A program made the translations under genes and the position numbers. 64,000 nt of DNA from UTCFX2 sp963788305 (GTDB taxonomy: Bacteria; Chloroflexota; Anaerolineae; Anaerolineales; UBA4823). Every line of letters starts with the position of its first letter. The stretch's first letter is position 1. Of the stretch, positions 21,790-30,652 are shown piece by piece. The stretch spans positions 111,639 through 175,638 of the forward strand of contig CAWBGK010000019.1 of the NCBI GenBank assembly GCA_963788305.1. Direction: 5' to 3'. The notes beneath the pieces are model-generated. The model was not told the origin of the DNA, searched no databases, and was given only the letters and a program-made list of their open reading frames with translations.

Positions 21790-22013
21790 TTATTCATGAA
21801 TCGCGCCAGCAAGTTGAGGATCAGCGTCAACAAAATTGAGAGCAGTAAAGAAATCCCCAGTCCAAAAACACAGGTCAGATTGCCTCGCTCGATCTGGATA
21901 TTTCCAGGCAGGCGGTCAGGATTGAAACCCAACCTGGAGGCCACCAGGATGATCGCCCCAACCGAAATCATGACGATCCCAACTAGAATCAGCAAACGAG
22001 CAGTCGGAACCAT
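21786..22013 (-). CDS. DUF2905 small membrane protein
   Basis: 75 residues with two hydrophobic helices (about 5-26 and 49-72) flanking a short loop, GFNPDRLPGNIQIERGN. The 'LPGDI/LPGNI' loop is the signature of the DUF2905 family of small bacterial inner-membrane proteins, whose function is unknown. It sits between ruvB and queA, an arrangement frequent in bacteria (ruvB-queA operons), and overlaps queA by four bases. An operonic link with DNA repair and tRNA modification genes is probably just positional. Confidence 0.85.
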   Translation of the reverse strand: MVPTARLLILVGIVMISVGAIILVASRLGFNPDRLPGNIQIERGNLTCVFGLGISLLLSILLTLILNLLARFMNK

Positions 22014-22031
22014 TTGAATAATCCTTTGGAT

Positions 22032-23059
22032 TCAGATCAACCGGGGCTGGGTGTCGCCGGGAAAGGGTAATCCCAGGTGGTCATAAGCACGCTGAGTGGC
22101 CTGGCGGCCCTGTGGGGTTCGCTCTAAGAAACCAAGCTGCAAGAGATACGGTTCGACGACATCCATAATAGTGTCTGGCTCTTCACTGACAGATGCTGCG
22201 ATCGTGCTCAGGCCGACCGGGCCGCCGTTATAATTCTCGATGACCGTGCGCAGCACACGCCGGTCGATCTCATCCAGCCCAAGCGGGTCCACATCGAGCA
22301 AGTCTAAAGCCCGTCGAGAGACATCTCGGGTGATCACACCGCTGGCGCGAACTTCAGCAAAATCCCGCACGCGTCGGAGCAGTCGAAGCGCTACTCTCGG
22401 GGTGCCGCGCCCACGCTGTGCGATCTCGTCCACCCCATCCGGCTCGGCTCCAATCCCCAGGACGCGCGCGCGGCCCGGCGCACGATATCATTCATCGCCG
22501 GCAGGTCGTAGTAATCCAGGCGGTACACGGCGCCAAAACGAGCGCGCAGAGGCGCAGTTACCAGCGCCAGGCGGGTGGTGGCGCCAATTACGGTAAAATG
22601 AGGCAGCTTCAGGCGGATGGAACGGGCTGACGGACCCTTACCTATGATAATATCCAGCGCATAATCCTCCATCGCTGGATAGAGCACCTCTTCTATCACT
22701 CTGCCCAGCCTGTGGACTTCATCAATAAACAGGATATCCCCCTGCCGCAGGTTGGTCAGGATGGCCGCCAGGTCGCCGGGCCGCTCGACAGCCGGACCGG
22801 AGGTGATCTTGATATTGACTTCCATCTCATTCGCCAAAATATGGGCGAGCGTCGTTTTCCCCAGGCCTGGCGGGCTGTAAAAAAGTACATGGTCCAAAGG
22901 CTCGCCCCTCTGCCGGGCGGCCGCGATCAGGATGGCCAGGTTTTCTTTGATCCGATCCTGGCCGATCAAATCGTTCAGGCTTCTCGGACGCAGCGCCTGG
23001 TCGAGACGGTCATCGGTTTGAGGCTGAGGGTTGACCAATCGATCAGGACTTTCTTTCAT
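22032..23059 (-). CDS. ruvB: Holliday junction branch-migration helicase RuvB (one frameshift)
   Basis: AAA+ motor of the RuvAB complex. LRPRSLNDLIGQDRIKENL, Walker A PPGLGKTTLAHILA, Walker B DILFIDEVHRL, and the sensor run VIGATTRLALVTAPLRARFG are all present. The frame changes at about 22420; the second frame gives AQRGRGTPRVALRLLRRVRDFAEV (arginine-finger/sensor 2 region) and the winged-helix C-terminus with ENYNGGPVGLSTIA. Corrected length is 342 residues, normal. The gene is the upstream member of the ruvB-DUF2905-queA run and diverges from upp. Every motif is retained, so the break is probably a sequencing error. No ruvA or ruvC is in the window. Confidence 0.94.
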
Positions 23060-23087
23060 AATGGGTGATTATAACCTCGTTTATTGC

Positions 23088-23093
23088 TATAAT
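23088..23093 (+). promoter_or_regulatory. -10 element of the upp promoter
   Basis: A perfect TATAAT at 23088-23093 lies about 30 bases before ATG 23123. The matching -35 region is weak (GTGATT with a 17-base spacer). It lies in the 63-base gap between divergent ruvB and upp. An AGGAGC ribosome-binding site follows before the ATG. Confidence 0.45.
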
Positions 23094-23122
23094 TGGGGCA
23101 TCCCATTCAGGAGCAGCTACCT

Positions 23123-23749
23123 ATGGAAAATGTCTTCCCTTCACCTCATCCGCTGGTTGCACACAAGCTTGCAAAACTGCGCGATAAGAGTACTGAACCC
23201 AAGAAATTTCGCGAGCTCGTGCGCGAATTAGGCGCGCTTCTGACGTATGAAGCTACTGCCGATCTGCTGCTTCACCCCTGCCAGGTTGAAACCCCGCTGG
23301 CACTGACCAACGGGATGGAGCTTCTTCAGAAGGTTGGACTGGTGCCTATCCTGAGAGCCGGTCTGGGCATGGTTGAAGGCGTCTGGGGATTGATGCCTTC
23401 TGCGGAAGTCTGGCATATCGGTATTTACCGCGATGAAAAGACCCTGAAACCCGTGGAGTACTACAACAAGCTGCCGATCGAGCCGACCGTATCTGTCTGC
23501 CTGGTGCTTGACCCGATGCTGGCAACCGGTGGATCTGCCGTGGCTACGATCAACGTCCTGAAGAAATGGGGAGTAAAGCGCATTAAATTTGTCGGCCTGA
23601 TCGGTGCCCCGGAAGGAATCGCTCTGGTCCACCAATTCCATCCAGAAGTGCCTATCCATCTGGCCGCGATTGACGAACGGTTGAACGAGCGCGGCTACAT
23701 TTTGCCTGGGCTGGGTGACGCGGGTGATCGCCAGTTTGGAACCGCATAA
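23123..23749 (+). CDS. upp: Uracil phosphoribosyltransferase
   Basis: Pyrimidine salvage: uracil plus PRPP gives UMP. 208 residues from ATG 23123 (AGGAGC about 10 bases upstream), the normal length. The PRPP-binding loop reads LDPMLATGGSA, and the C-terminal uracil-binding region reads YILPGLGDAGDRQFGT. ILRAGLGMVEG and the EPTVSVCLVLDPML run are also typical. The frame is intact. It has its own putative promoter and is followed by the kinase gene after 56 bases. With the phosphorylase at 17233-18577 it provides a uridine-to-UMP salvage route. Confidence 0.95.
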   Translation: MENVFPSPHPLVAHKLAKLRDKSTEPKKFRELVRELGALLTYEATADLLLHPCQVETPLALTNGMELLQKVGLVPILRAGLGMVEGVWGLMPSAEVWHIGIYRDEKTLKPVEYYNKLPIEPTVSVCLVLDPMLATGGSAVATINVLKKWGVKRIKFVGLIGAPEGIALVHQFHPEVPIHLAAIDERLNERGYILPGLGDAGDRQFGTA

Positions 23750-23805
23750 ATCCAGAGCGAGCGTTATTTGATTAACAGATTATCCATTTCTTATATGGGA
23801 GCCCT

Positions 23806-26031
23806 ATGTCAACATCAAAAATTATCGGTCGTTATGAAGTAAAATCCGAGATTGCAAAAGGCGGAATGGCGACGGTTTTCCACGCCTACGATCCCAGATT
23901 CGAGCGGGATGTGGCGATAAAAGTCCTGCCGACGGTCTTCCTCCACGATCCGCAGTTTCGCGTCCGGTTTGAGCGAGAGGCAAAAATGATCGCACTGCTC
24001 GAGCACCCGGCGATCGTGCCTGTTTACGATTTCGGAGAAGAGGAAAGTCAACCGTATATCGTCATGCGCTACATGTCAGGCGCTTCCTTGACTGAGCGGA
24101 TCAGGCAAGGTCCGATTTCTCCGGAAGAAACCGTCCAGATCATCGCCCGCCTGGCGCCGGCCCTCGACGCTGCGCATGCCCGAAATATCGTTCACCGAGA
24201 TCTAAAGCCGGGCAATATCCTCTTTGACCAGTATGGGAATGCTTATCTATCCGATTTTGGGATCGCCCGGATCGCATTAGAAGGGAGCGCCACCCTCACC
24301 GGGGAGGCCATCGTCGGCACTCCGGCATACATGAGCCCGGAACAGGTGCAGGGAGATAAAGCGATCGACGGGCGCAGCGATATCTACTCGCTTGGCGTCC
24401 TGATATACCAGATGTTGAGCGGCCAGGCGCCCTACCAGTCCGACACGCCGGCTAAAGTGATGATGATGCATATCCTCCAGCCGACGCCGAACATCCTGGA
24501 CAGCAAGGCCGACTTGCCGGAGGGATTTCAACCGGTCATCGCTCGCTCAATGGCAAAGAACCCAGAAGACCGCCAGGCGACAGCCAGCGAGTTTTCCGCT
24601 GAGCTGGAAAGCGTTCTGCACGGCGGACCCGTCAGAATCTCAGGTCCGGCAGCAGCCGCGCCGGGCGACCGGTCAACGACGCCTGATTACCATATGACCA
24701 CCATGATGACCCCTGGTAAAACGGTCTTGGGGTCAGTTGCCGAGCTGGATCAGGCTGCTGCCGCGCCAGAAGCAGGCTTAACCACCCCAAAGCGCCGGTC
24801 TTCTGCGCTTGTCTGGCTCATCCCGCTCATTTTGGTCGGTCTGCTGATCGTCGCAGGTGGTGCAGCGGCGCTGTTTGGCAGGCAGGGCCAGGGACCGCTG
24901 GCGTTTTTAGCGCCCCCTCCACCAACAGCAGTTCCGACTCAGGCACAAGAAGTCGCACCCACAGCTCCACTAACCCAAACAGCTCCAGTTGCGATTTTAC
25001 TGCCAACAGAGACGGCAACTGCCGCGCCGGTCGAGCCCACCGCAACGCTTCTTCAGCCCAGCGAGACCCCCACTGAAACCGCGCTGCCTTCTGGTCCGGT
25101 CGTTGGCGGGGCGGATAAAATGGCTTATCTGGACGGCAATGACCTCTGGGCTTCGAACCTGGACGGCAGCGAGCTGGTCCAGCTCACCGATGACGGCACC
25201 ATTAAAAGCAATCTGCAGTGGACGCTCGACGGCCAGGGCGTCAACTATATATCTGGAAAATGCATCTATTCTGTTAAGCTGGTAGATAAGCAGAAAGAGA
25301 TCATCACCTGCTTTAACTTCGCAGAATACTTCAAAGCCTTCGAAATCTCACCGGACGGAAAACAGGTCGCCCTGAGCATCGACAACCAGCTTTACCTGCT
25401 GCCATATGAGCTCGACTTGATCCGCTCGATCAGCGTTCGCGAAGACCTGACCGAGAAAGCCGAATGCAAGGATTTCGCGCCGTATACGCGCAACTTTGTG
25501 AAATTCGCACGCTGGTCGATCGACTCAAAAAAGCTGGCCATGGTGATCATGGGGGCTGCTGCCGGGCTCAGCTCCGCGGACATCATCCAGGTCATCCCGG
25601 TGGATCAATGCACTCCAGAACCAAAACCGCTGGACAGCTTCCCACCGCCGCGTTTCATCCCAGAAGAATATATCGCCTCCCCAGGTATCCCCGTTTTCGG
25701 TTGGGACGGACGCGATCTCTTCTCTTTTGCGACCAACGTCCGCTATTATGGCTTGGGGAACCTCTACACCTACAACATGGACACGAAGAAACCCGGCATT
25801 GAGATCAACCCGATCGACGGGAACTGCTGTTATCGCGATCCGGCCTGGAGCCCTGACGGCAGCCATCTGCTCTTTGCTTATCAGAAATATCCCGGCGGTG
25901 ACAACTCGATGAAATTTTATTTCATCCCTTACGGCACGCTGGGAACCGGCATGGTTTACGAGCCGCTTCCGATCCCGGACCTGCAGCCGAAGTCAAATCC
26001 GTTTCCTGTCCTGCGGCCAGCAAAGCCCTGA
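23806..26031 (+). CDS. Membrane Ser/Thr protein kinase with extracellular TolB/PD40 propeller
   Basis: 741 residues, intact. Residues about 10-265 are a Hanks-type kinase: glycine loop IAKGGMATVFHA, catalytic lysine K39 (VAIKVL), HRDLKPGN with D132, and SDFGIAR near 150. All catalytic residues are present, so it should be active. A basic juxtamembrane segment precedes one transmembrane helix (about 331-356), then a Pro/Thr-rich stalk (about 365-430). From about 437 to the end is a WD40-like PD40/TolB propeller, with units such as MAYLDGNDLWASNLDGS and WSPDGSHLLFAY. The layout is that of PknB/PknD-type sensors, with a kinase inside and a propeller outside. The ligand is unknown. A terminator follows directly. 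Confidence 0.92.
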   Translation: MSTSKIIGRYEVKSEIAKGGMATVFHAYDPRFERDVAIKVLPTVFLHDPQFRVRFEREAKMIALLEHPAIVPVYDFGEEESQPYIVMRYMSGASLTERIRQGPISPEETVQIIARLAPALDAAHARNIVHRDLKPGNILFDQYGNAYLSDFGIARIALEGSATLTGEAIVGTPAYMSPEQVQGDKAIDGRSDIYSLGVLIYQMLSGQAPYQSDTPAKVMMMHILQPTPNILDSKADLPEGFQPVIARSMAKNPEDRQATASEFSAELESVLHGGPVRISGPAAAAPGDRSTTPDYHMTTMMTPGKTVLGSVAELDQAAAAPEAGLTTPKRRSSALVWLIPLILVGLLIVAGGAAALFGRQGQGPLAFLAPPPPTAVPTQAQEVAPTAPLTQTAPVAILLPTETATAAPVEPTATLLQPSETPTETALPSGPVVGGADKMAYLDGNDLWASNLDGSELVQLTDDGTIKSNLQWTLDGQGVNYISGKCIYSVKLVDKQKEIITCFNFAEYFKAFEISPDGKQVALSIDNQLYLLPYELDLIRSISVREDLTEKAECKDFAPYTRNFVKFARWSIDSKKLAMVIMGAAAGLSSADIIQVIPVDQCTPEPKPLDSFPPPRFIPEEYIASPGIPVFGWDGRDLFSFATNVRYYGLGNLYTYNMDTKKPGIEINPIDGNCCYRDPAWSPDGSHLLFAYQKYPGGDNSMKFYFIPYGTLGTGMVYEPLPIPDLQPKSNPFPVLRPAKP

Positions 26032-26062
26032 ACGTCCTCTGAGAGGTCTCCTTCATGACCAA

Positions 26063-26097
26063 AACCCGAAAGGCATTGATGACCTTTCGGGTTTTTT
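26063..26097. terminator. Bidirectional intrinsic terminator
   Basis: An 11-bp perfect stem (26063-26073 with 26083-26093, arm AACCCGAAAGG) has a 9-base loop and is followed by a T run on the plus strand, with A residues before the left arm that serve the minus strand. It sits between the convergent kinase and DUF4129 genes and can end both transcripts. Confidence 0.85.
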
Positions 26098-26109
26098 CAT
26101 CCTTTTACG

Positions 26110-27632
26110 TTATACCCCGTGCCTTTCAACTTCTTGCACTTCAGCCCTCTTCAGCTTGCCGGCGCCGAGGCGTTTTAAGTCTCTCCCGGCATCTTGAAGC
26201 CTGCCCCAGGCTGTTTCTACTGCCTCCAGGTCCTCCCCGGTTTCCGGCAGCTCACCATAGCGGACATGCAGGTACGCCTCTGTAATCGTGTTCAAATCCT
26301 CATGGTTCTTCGAGAAGAGCTCTCCCATCTCAGGCAGAAATTCGTAGGGGGTCCGTTGAGGCAGCCTGGGATTGTTCAGGTCAGCGCAAAGTTCCATCAG
26401 TTGGGCGTAGATCCGGCGAATACGAGCAGCAGCAAGCGCACGCTGGGCTGGCCGCAGCCGTTCCACCATCCCGTTCAGTGCATCCAGCAACGCATTTCGG
26501 AGGAGTTTTCCCGCTTCGCCTTCACGAAGAAGCGATTCGGGTTTCTCATAATCTATCTGTCGCTGGGGCTGAAGGGTCTTTCGAATTCGCATGACCAATA
26601 TGACAGGACCAATAACAGCACCAATCCCCAGAAACAGCAGGATTTGAAGCGCGATCGGCATTCCGGGCGTCTGATTGGCAGAATTCATTTGCGGAAATAT
26701 GCCACCGAATCGGATGTTCCCGGTGTCTCTGTTGTCTGGGTAGGGATAGACCCGAGCTTGAGCCAGAGTATGAACGGATCAAGCAAATAGGAAAACATCA
26801 AACCTGGGATGCTCAGGACAAAAACTCCCAGGGCGATCAAAGAATTTGATCACTTCGCCGAGCAAATCCAGCAGCAGCCGATATTGCCCGCTCAGCAGGC
26901 TGCCAACGATCGCCGCCAGGGTCACAACGCCTCCTAAAATCCAGCTGACGCTTATCGACCAGCGCAGGTCAAACGGGTTTTTCAGGACACCCTTGCTGAT
27001 CCCAACGTAAGAGACTCTGGCAAAAACGACCGCCAATAATCCGGAAAAAATAAATAGAATAGAAACACCGATTCCAGGGACTAGAAAACCTGTCTCGGGC
27101 TGCAATCAAGATGATAGCTCATAAATAAAACAATAGCCCAAGCTCGAACCGTCGCCATGCAACCATCGGCCGGATGACGCCGCGGAGAGCGATACGCCTC
27201 GCCACCACAACCAGATTACAAAGAAAAGCACCAGCATTGCCCCTGAATCCAGCCCGATAAGGCCAGGATGTGACACTGGCGAATTGGGGTTTCCAAGCAG
27301 CCAATTCTCCGCAATGATCAGGCTGGCTACAAGCAAAGCGCCGAGCAGTACTAGCTGTACCTTCCGAACCACGCGCAGCGATTCCACTACAATACCCACC
27401 CCATATGCTGCCAGCATGATTCCGCCCAATACGAGTGCAGAAGTCCGCAGCGAGGCGTCCGAACGTGGTGCTGAGTCATCATCTGGAACCACGGCAGGAT
27501 CCAGCACATCTCAACAATCACCAGCAAAACAGCCGAAATATGAGGCCACCAGCGCAAGGAACTGGTATTGGCGTGTTTCTGTTCGATCGGAGATGTTACC
27601 TTCTCTACCAACATCATGACCTCAGGTGGCAT
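26110..27632 (-). CDS. DUF4129-type multi-pass membrane protein (about five frameshifts)
   Basis: Last gene of a MoxR-DUF58-DUF4129 run. No single frame spans it. Pieces in order on the minus strand: an N-terminal helix (HISAVLLVIVEMCWILPWF), a second frame with helices SALVLGGIMLAAYGVGIVV and VLLGALLVASLIIA, a third with GVSILFIFSGLLAVVFARVSYVG and SVSWILGGVVTLAAIVGSLL, then IALGVFVLSIPGLMFSYLLDP, and finally the soluble DUF4129-like tail (ERLRPAQRALAAARIRRIYAQLMELC). The breaks are near 27470, 27180, 27105, 26850 and 26700. In related operons this protein accompanies the DUF58 and MoxR proteins and often a transglutaminase-like domain; that domain is not obvious here. The function is unknown. 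Pseudogene status cannot be excluded, given the number of breaks. Confidence 0.6.
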
Positions 27633-28810
27633 GTGGAATGTGATGAACAGTGATCCCCGGCAGTCCTGGCGGCGCCTTGCGGCCGACGCTGAGTAAGACG
27701 ATCCTGCGGCCGTGGTCTTTGAGCCGGATCAATGTCTCCAGAAAGGCATCGTGGATGAGCGCGGTTGTGATCATTAACGTCGCCCCATAAGGAATTTGCG
27801 GCGCCTCAGCGACCAGGAAGCGCTCAAAAGTGCCGGTGACAAATGGGGTGACGCTTGCCAGCGCGCTGAGCAGGTTGACGAGCTGGTTGGGCGATCGTCC
27901 TGGCGGGACCCGGAAAGGCTGGTCCGCATGAGCGAGCGAGCTGTTAGAGATCATACCCACCCGGTAGCCGTCCTCCAGGGCGTGCTCAACAATCGCAGCC
28001 GAAATCCGAACAAGATGTTCTAACATCTCGGGGTCCGTTCCTTCCCAATAATGGGGCAGCGTCATCGCGTTCAGGCAGACCACGAGCACTCTCGCCGAGA
28101 CCGGTTGGTAAACTTTTACCTGCAGTATCCCGGTGTGAGCACTCGCCGGCCAATGGATCCTTCGAAAATCGTCCTCCGGATGGTAATCCCGCACGCCCAT
28201 CGATTGGGTGGGATCTTCGTACAATCGCTGAACCGAGCGTCTGTCTCCAAAGGGATCCCCGGATGGGAACTGCAGCGCTTGAAATGGGATGGTTTCTGGA
28301 AAAACGGTGAGGTAATCCTCTGTGCTTTTCTCGATTGACTGCTCAAAAATGCCAAAAAGGTCGCCCGAATCAACCCGGGCAGGGCCCTAAACGGTAAACA
28401 CCGCGTTTTCGCAGAAGCAGCTCGATCGAGCGGCGGTCTCTTTCGTACCAACGCAGGCTGAACAGGCTGACTAAAGAGCCAAGATCCGGGAGATGGGTTG
28501 GGCGGAGCATGTCCTCGTTGCGAGGTCCAACGGCATAAGGGATGCTGTCAAGGATACGCAGCCAGGGGAGCGGTAAAAATTTGCGGTTTTCCACCTCAAC
28601 TTGCATGGATATGGACTCTCCCGGGTAGCCGCGCTTGAAATGTAACTTTCGCCGGTAGCTCAAACGGTCCAGGGCATGGTTTTTCCACCAGAGCGCGACC
28701 GCGCTGATGATCAGCATCATGAATGCAAACCCGGCCAGGGGATAAACCCTGGCAAGCAGCCCAAGCAGAAAGACCAGTCCCAGAAAAGGCCACCAGCTCA
28801 GAGGCGCCAA
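27622..28810 (-). CDS. DUF58 (VWA-like) protein (one frameshift)
   Basis: Two N-terminal transmembrane helices (around PFLGLVFLLGLLARVYPLAGFAFMML) are followed by a soluble part with LRWYERDRRSIELLLRKRGVY and, after a frame change near 28385, LYEDPTQSMGVRDYHPEDDFRRIHWPASAHT, the DUF58 signature. The C-terminal region is a VWA-like fold. The start is probably TTG 28810, immediately after the MoxR stop, since the upstream in-frame ATG 28846 lies inside MoxR. Corrected length is about 396 residues. The family works with MoxR AAA+ ATPases, which are thought to assist metal insertion or complex assembly. The last bases overlap the DUF4129 gene start. Confidence 0.85.
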
Positions 28811-28811
28811 A

Positions 28812-29747
28812 TTAACCCTCCACCGGCACTGGCACGCTGTCCACAATTCCCGCCACCAGATCCTCCGGCTGGCGTCCCCGCAGCTGCGCCTGGGGAGAGA
28901 GCATCATCCGGTGCGTGAGCACATGCGGTGCAATCTGTTTGACATCGTCTGGCAGCACAAAATCTCGCCCCTGGATCGCAGCCCAGGCCTGGGAAGCCTG
29001 CAGCAAGGCCAGGGTGGCTCTCGGGCTGGCGCCAAGCGCCACCTCTTGATTCTTACGGGTCTCGCGTGAGATCTTCACAATGTAATCGCGCAGAGAAGTC
29101 TCGATTCTCACCAGACGGCGTTGTTCTTGCAGTTGTAGGATCTGCTCCGCATTTGCGACCGGCTGGAGCTCCGGAAGCGGATCCTTGAGCCGAAACCGAT
29201 CCAGGATCGCAGCCTCCTCTGCTTCATTCGGATAACCGATTGCGATCCGAAGTAAGAATCGGTCTATCTGCGCTTCCGGGAGCGGAAATGTCCCTTCCAG
29301 CTCAATCGGGTTCTGGGTCGCCATCACCAGGAATGGACGCGGGGTCAGCCGGGTAACTCCATCCACAGTAACCTGGTGCTCCTGCATCGCTTCTAACAGG
29401 GCGGATTGGGTTCGGGGGGTGGCGCGGTTGATTTCATCTGCAAGCACGACCTGGCTCATGATCGGCCCGGGCCGGAACTCAAATTCCTGGGTCTTCTGAT
29501 TGAACCAGCTCAAACCAGTCACATCGGATGGCAGCAAATCCGGTGTGAATTGGATTCGCCGAAATGAGCAGCCCAAGGAGACCGCCAGCGCCCGGGCAAG
29601 AGTTGTCTTCCCAATCCCAGGCACATCCTCCAGGAGTACGTGCCCTTCGCAGAGCACGGCGGCAAGTGCCAGGTTGATCACGTCATCTTTCCCAACGATC
29701 ACTTTTTGGATGTTCTCGCGCAGCTGGCGGGCAATTTCTTGGATCAT
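28812..29747 (-). CDS. MoxR-family AAA+ ATPase
   Basis: 311 residues from ATG 29747 (a GTG two codons upstream, at 29753, is the alternative). Walker A is DVPGIGKTTLARALA, Walker B is VVLADEINRATPRTQSALLEAMQE, and FLVMATQNPIELEGTFPLPEAQIDRFL is the MoxR signature with sensor and arginine residues. The C-terminal lid domain ends with a region rich in Q and R. The family acts as a chaperone-like ATPase for partner proteins with VWA domains, here presumably the DUF58 protein next to it. The frame is intact, and the start is about 100 bases from the TetR promoter that runs the opposite way. Confidence 0.94.
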   Translation of the reverse strand: MIQEIARQLRENIQKVIVGKDDVINLALAAVLCEGHVLLEDVPGIGKTTLARALAVSLGCSFRRIQFTPDLLPSDVTGLSWFNQKTQEFEFRPGPIMSQVVLADEINRATPRTQSALLEAMQEHQVTVDGVTRLTPRPFLVMATQNPIELEGTFPLPEAQIDRFLLRIAIGYPNEAEEAAILDRFRLKDPLPELQPVANAEQILQLQEQRRLVRIETSLRDYIVKISRETRKNQEVALGASPRATLALLQASQAWAAIQGRDFVLPDDVKQIAPHVLTHRMMLSPQAQLRGRQPEDLVAGIVDSVPVPVEG

Positions 29748-29844
29748 TTCCACCTCAAGGCTTTATGGGATTTTTTGTGGTTTTCTGCAAACCCACGCGA
29801 AGTATTTTACCTGAAACGTCTGATAAGTATACTCCTACACCCTC

Positions 29845-29872
29845 TTGACAAGTTCACAGGTCGGTCTATAAT
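29845..29872 (+). promoter_or_regulatory. Near-perfect promoter of the tetR-export operon
   Basis: Consensus TTGACA (29845-29850) and consensus TATAAT (29867-29872) are separated by 16 bases. The -10 box overlaps the left arm of the operator at 29868-29912, so a bound repressor would block polymerase. Confidence 0.85.
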
Positions 29873-29912
29873 GAGTGAGTGCTCACTTTTTGAGTGAGTA
29901 CTCACTCATTAT
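29868..29912. promoter_or_regulatory. TetR-type operator: nested palindrome
   Basis: Two 19-base arms (29868-29886 and 29894-29912) are inverted repeats with one mismatch and a 7-base spacer. The right part contains a perfect 18-bp palindrome, TGAGTGAGTACTCACTCA (29891-29908), and the left part holds a near-copy. This gives two adjacent TetR-dimer sites covering the -10 box and the transcription start. The adjacent tetR gene at 29955 is the obvious regulator. Confidence 0.85.
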
Positions 29913-29954
29913 ACGGTCGGTATTTTCCTGTTCGATCAGGAGAAGGCAGTCCAT

Positions 29955-30578
29955 ATGGACGGAAAACCACAATTATCACGCCGAGAGAGACAGACCGCTG
30001 CCCGGAGCGACCAAATCCTTGACGCTGCCGCCAGGCTCTTTGCTGAAAGGGGCTTCCATAGGACGACAACCAGGGATATCGCCCAGGCCGCCGATGTCGC
30101 CGAAGGCACTTTATACAACTACTTTGCCAACAAAGACGACTTGCTCCTGGGAATCATGCACCGCCTGACCGATACATTCGATCATGATGATTCTCAGTCC
30201 AGGTCAGAGCCTACCCAGGTCCGAGATCATTTCATCTCCCTGCTGATGCTTCGCAGCATTTTCGAACCGGAAAATTCCGCGATGATGCAGGCGCTCCTCT
30301 CCGAGATTCTAGCAAATTCGGAGCTGCGCGAAAGCTATTATCATCAGGTCCTCGAGCCGACCATCCTTGATCTTGAAAAGAGCCTCACAATTCAGGCGCA
30401 CGCGGGTCAGATTAAAGTAGAGGATATTTCGGCAACCGCGCGAGTTATTGCGGGGATGGTCATCGGTTTATTCTTCCTAAAAGTGATTGGGGACCCGCAC
30501 GTAAAACCGGAGCCTGAATGGCTGGATCAAGTGGTAATCCCGCTTTTACTGGATGGGATATCCGGAGACAAGCAATGA
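29955..30578 (+). CDS. TetR/AcrR-family repressor
   Basis: 207 residues. The N-terminal helix-turn-helix (residues about 18-63) reads ILDAAARLFAERGFHRTTTRDIAQAADVAEGTLYNYF in consecutive segments, a near-consensus TetR motif. The C-terminal ligand domain is typical but non-diagnostic. The start at ATG 29955 has AGGAGAAGG upstream. It is the first gene of the operon and lies just downstream of its presumed operator, so autorepression is expected. The inducer is unknown, but the downstream genes encode an efflux system, so the ligand is probably an exported toxic or lipophilic compound. The frame is intact. Confidence 0.93.
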   Translation: MDGKPQLSRRERQTAARSDQILDAAARLFAERGFHRTTTRDIAQAADVAEGTLYNYFANKDDLLLGIMHRLTDTFDHDDSQSRSEPTQVRDHFISLLMLRSIFEPENSAMMQALLSEILANSELRESYYHQVLEPTILDLEKSLTIQAHAGQIKVEDISATARVIAGMVIGLFFLKVIGDPHVKPEPEWLDQVVIPLLLDGISGDKQ

Positions 30579-30640
30579 CAAAACCTGGAAATCATCTGGT
30601 TGCAGAACATCTGGCAGACGCTCGGACTTACATCAAATAA
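30575..30640 (+). CDS. Possible 21-residue leader ORF between tetR and the permease
   Basis: A short frame starts at an ATG overlapping the tetR stop (ATGA) and ends at TAA 30638-30640. It reads MTKPGNHLVAEHLADARTYI plus K. Only its coupled position favours it; there is no homology I recognise. It may be a translational coupler or chance. Confidence 0.2.
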   Translation: MTKPGNHLVAEHLADARTYIK

Positions 30641-30652
30641 CTAAAGGCCCGT

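Noticed and set aside
26110..27632. Several small independent membrane proteins
   Set aside because: The pieces follow each other on one strand and match one DUF4129-like protein when single-base indels are allowed.
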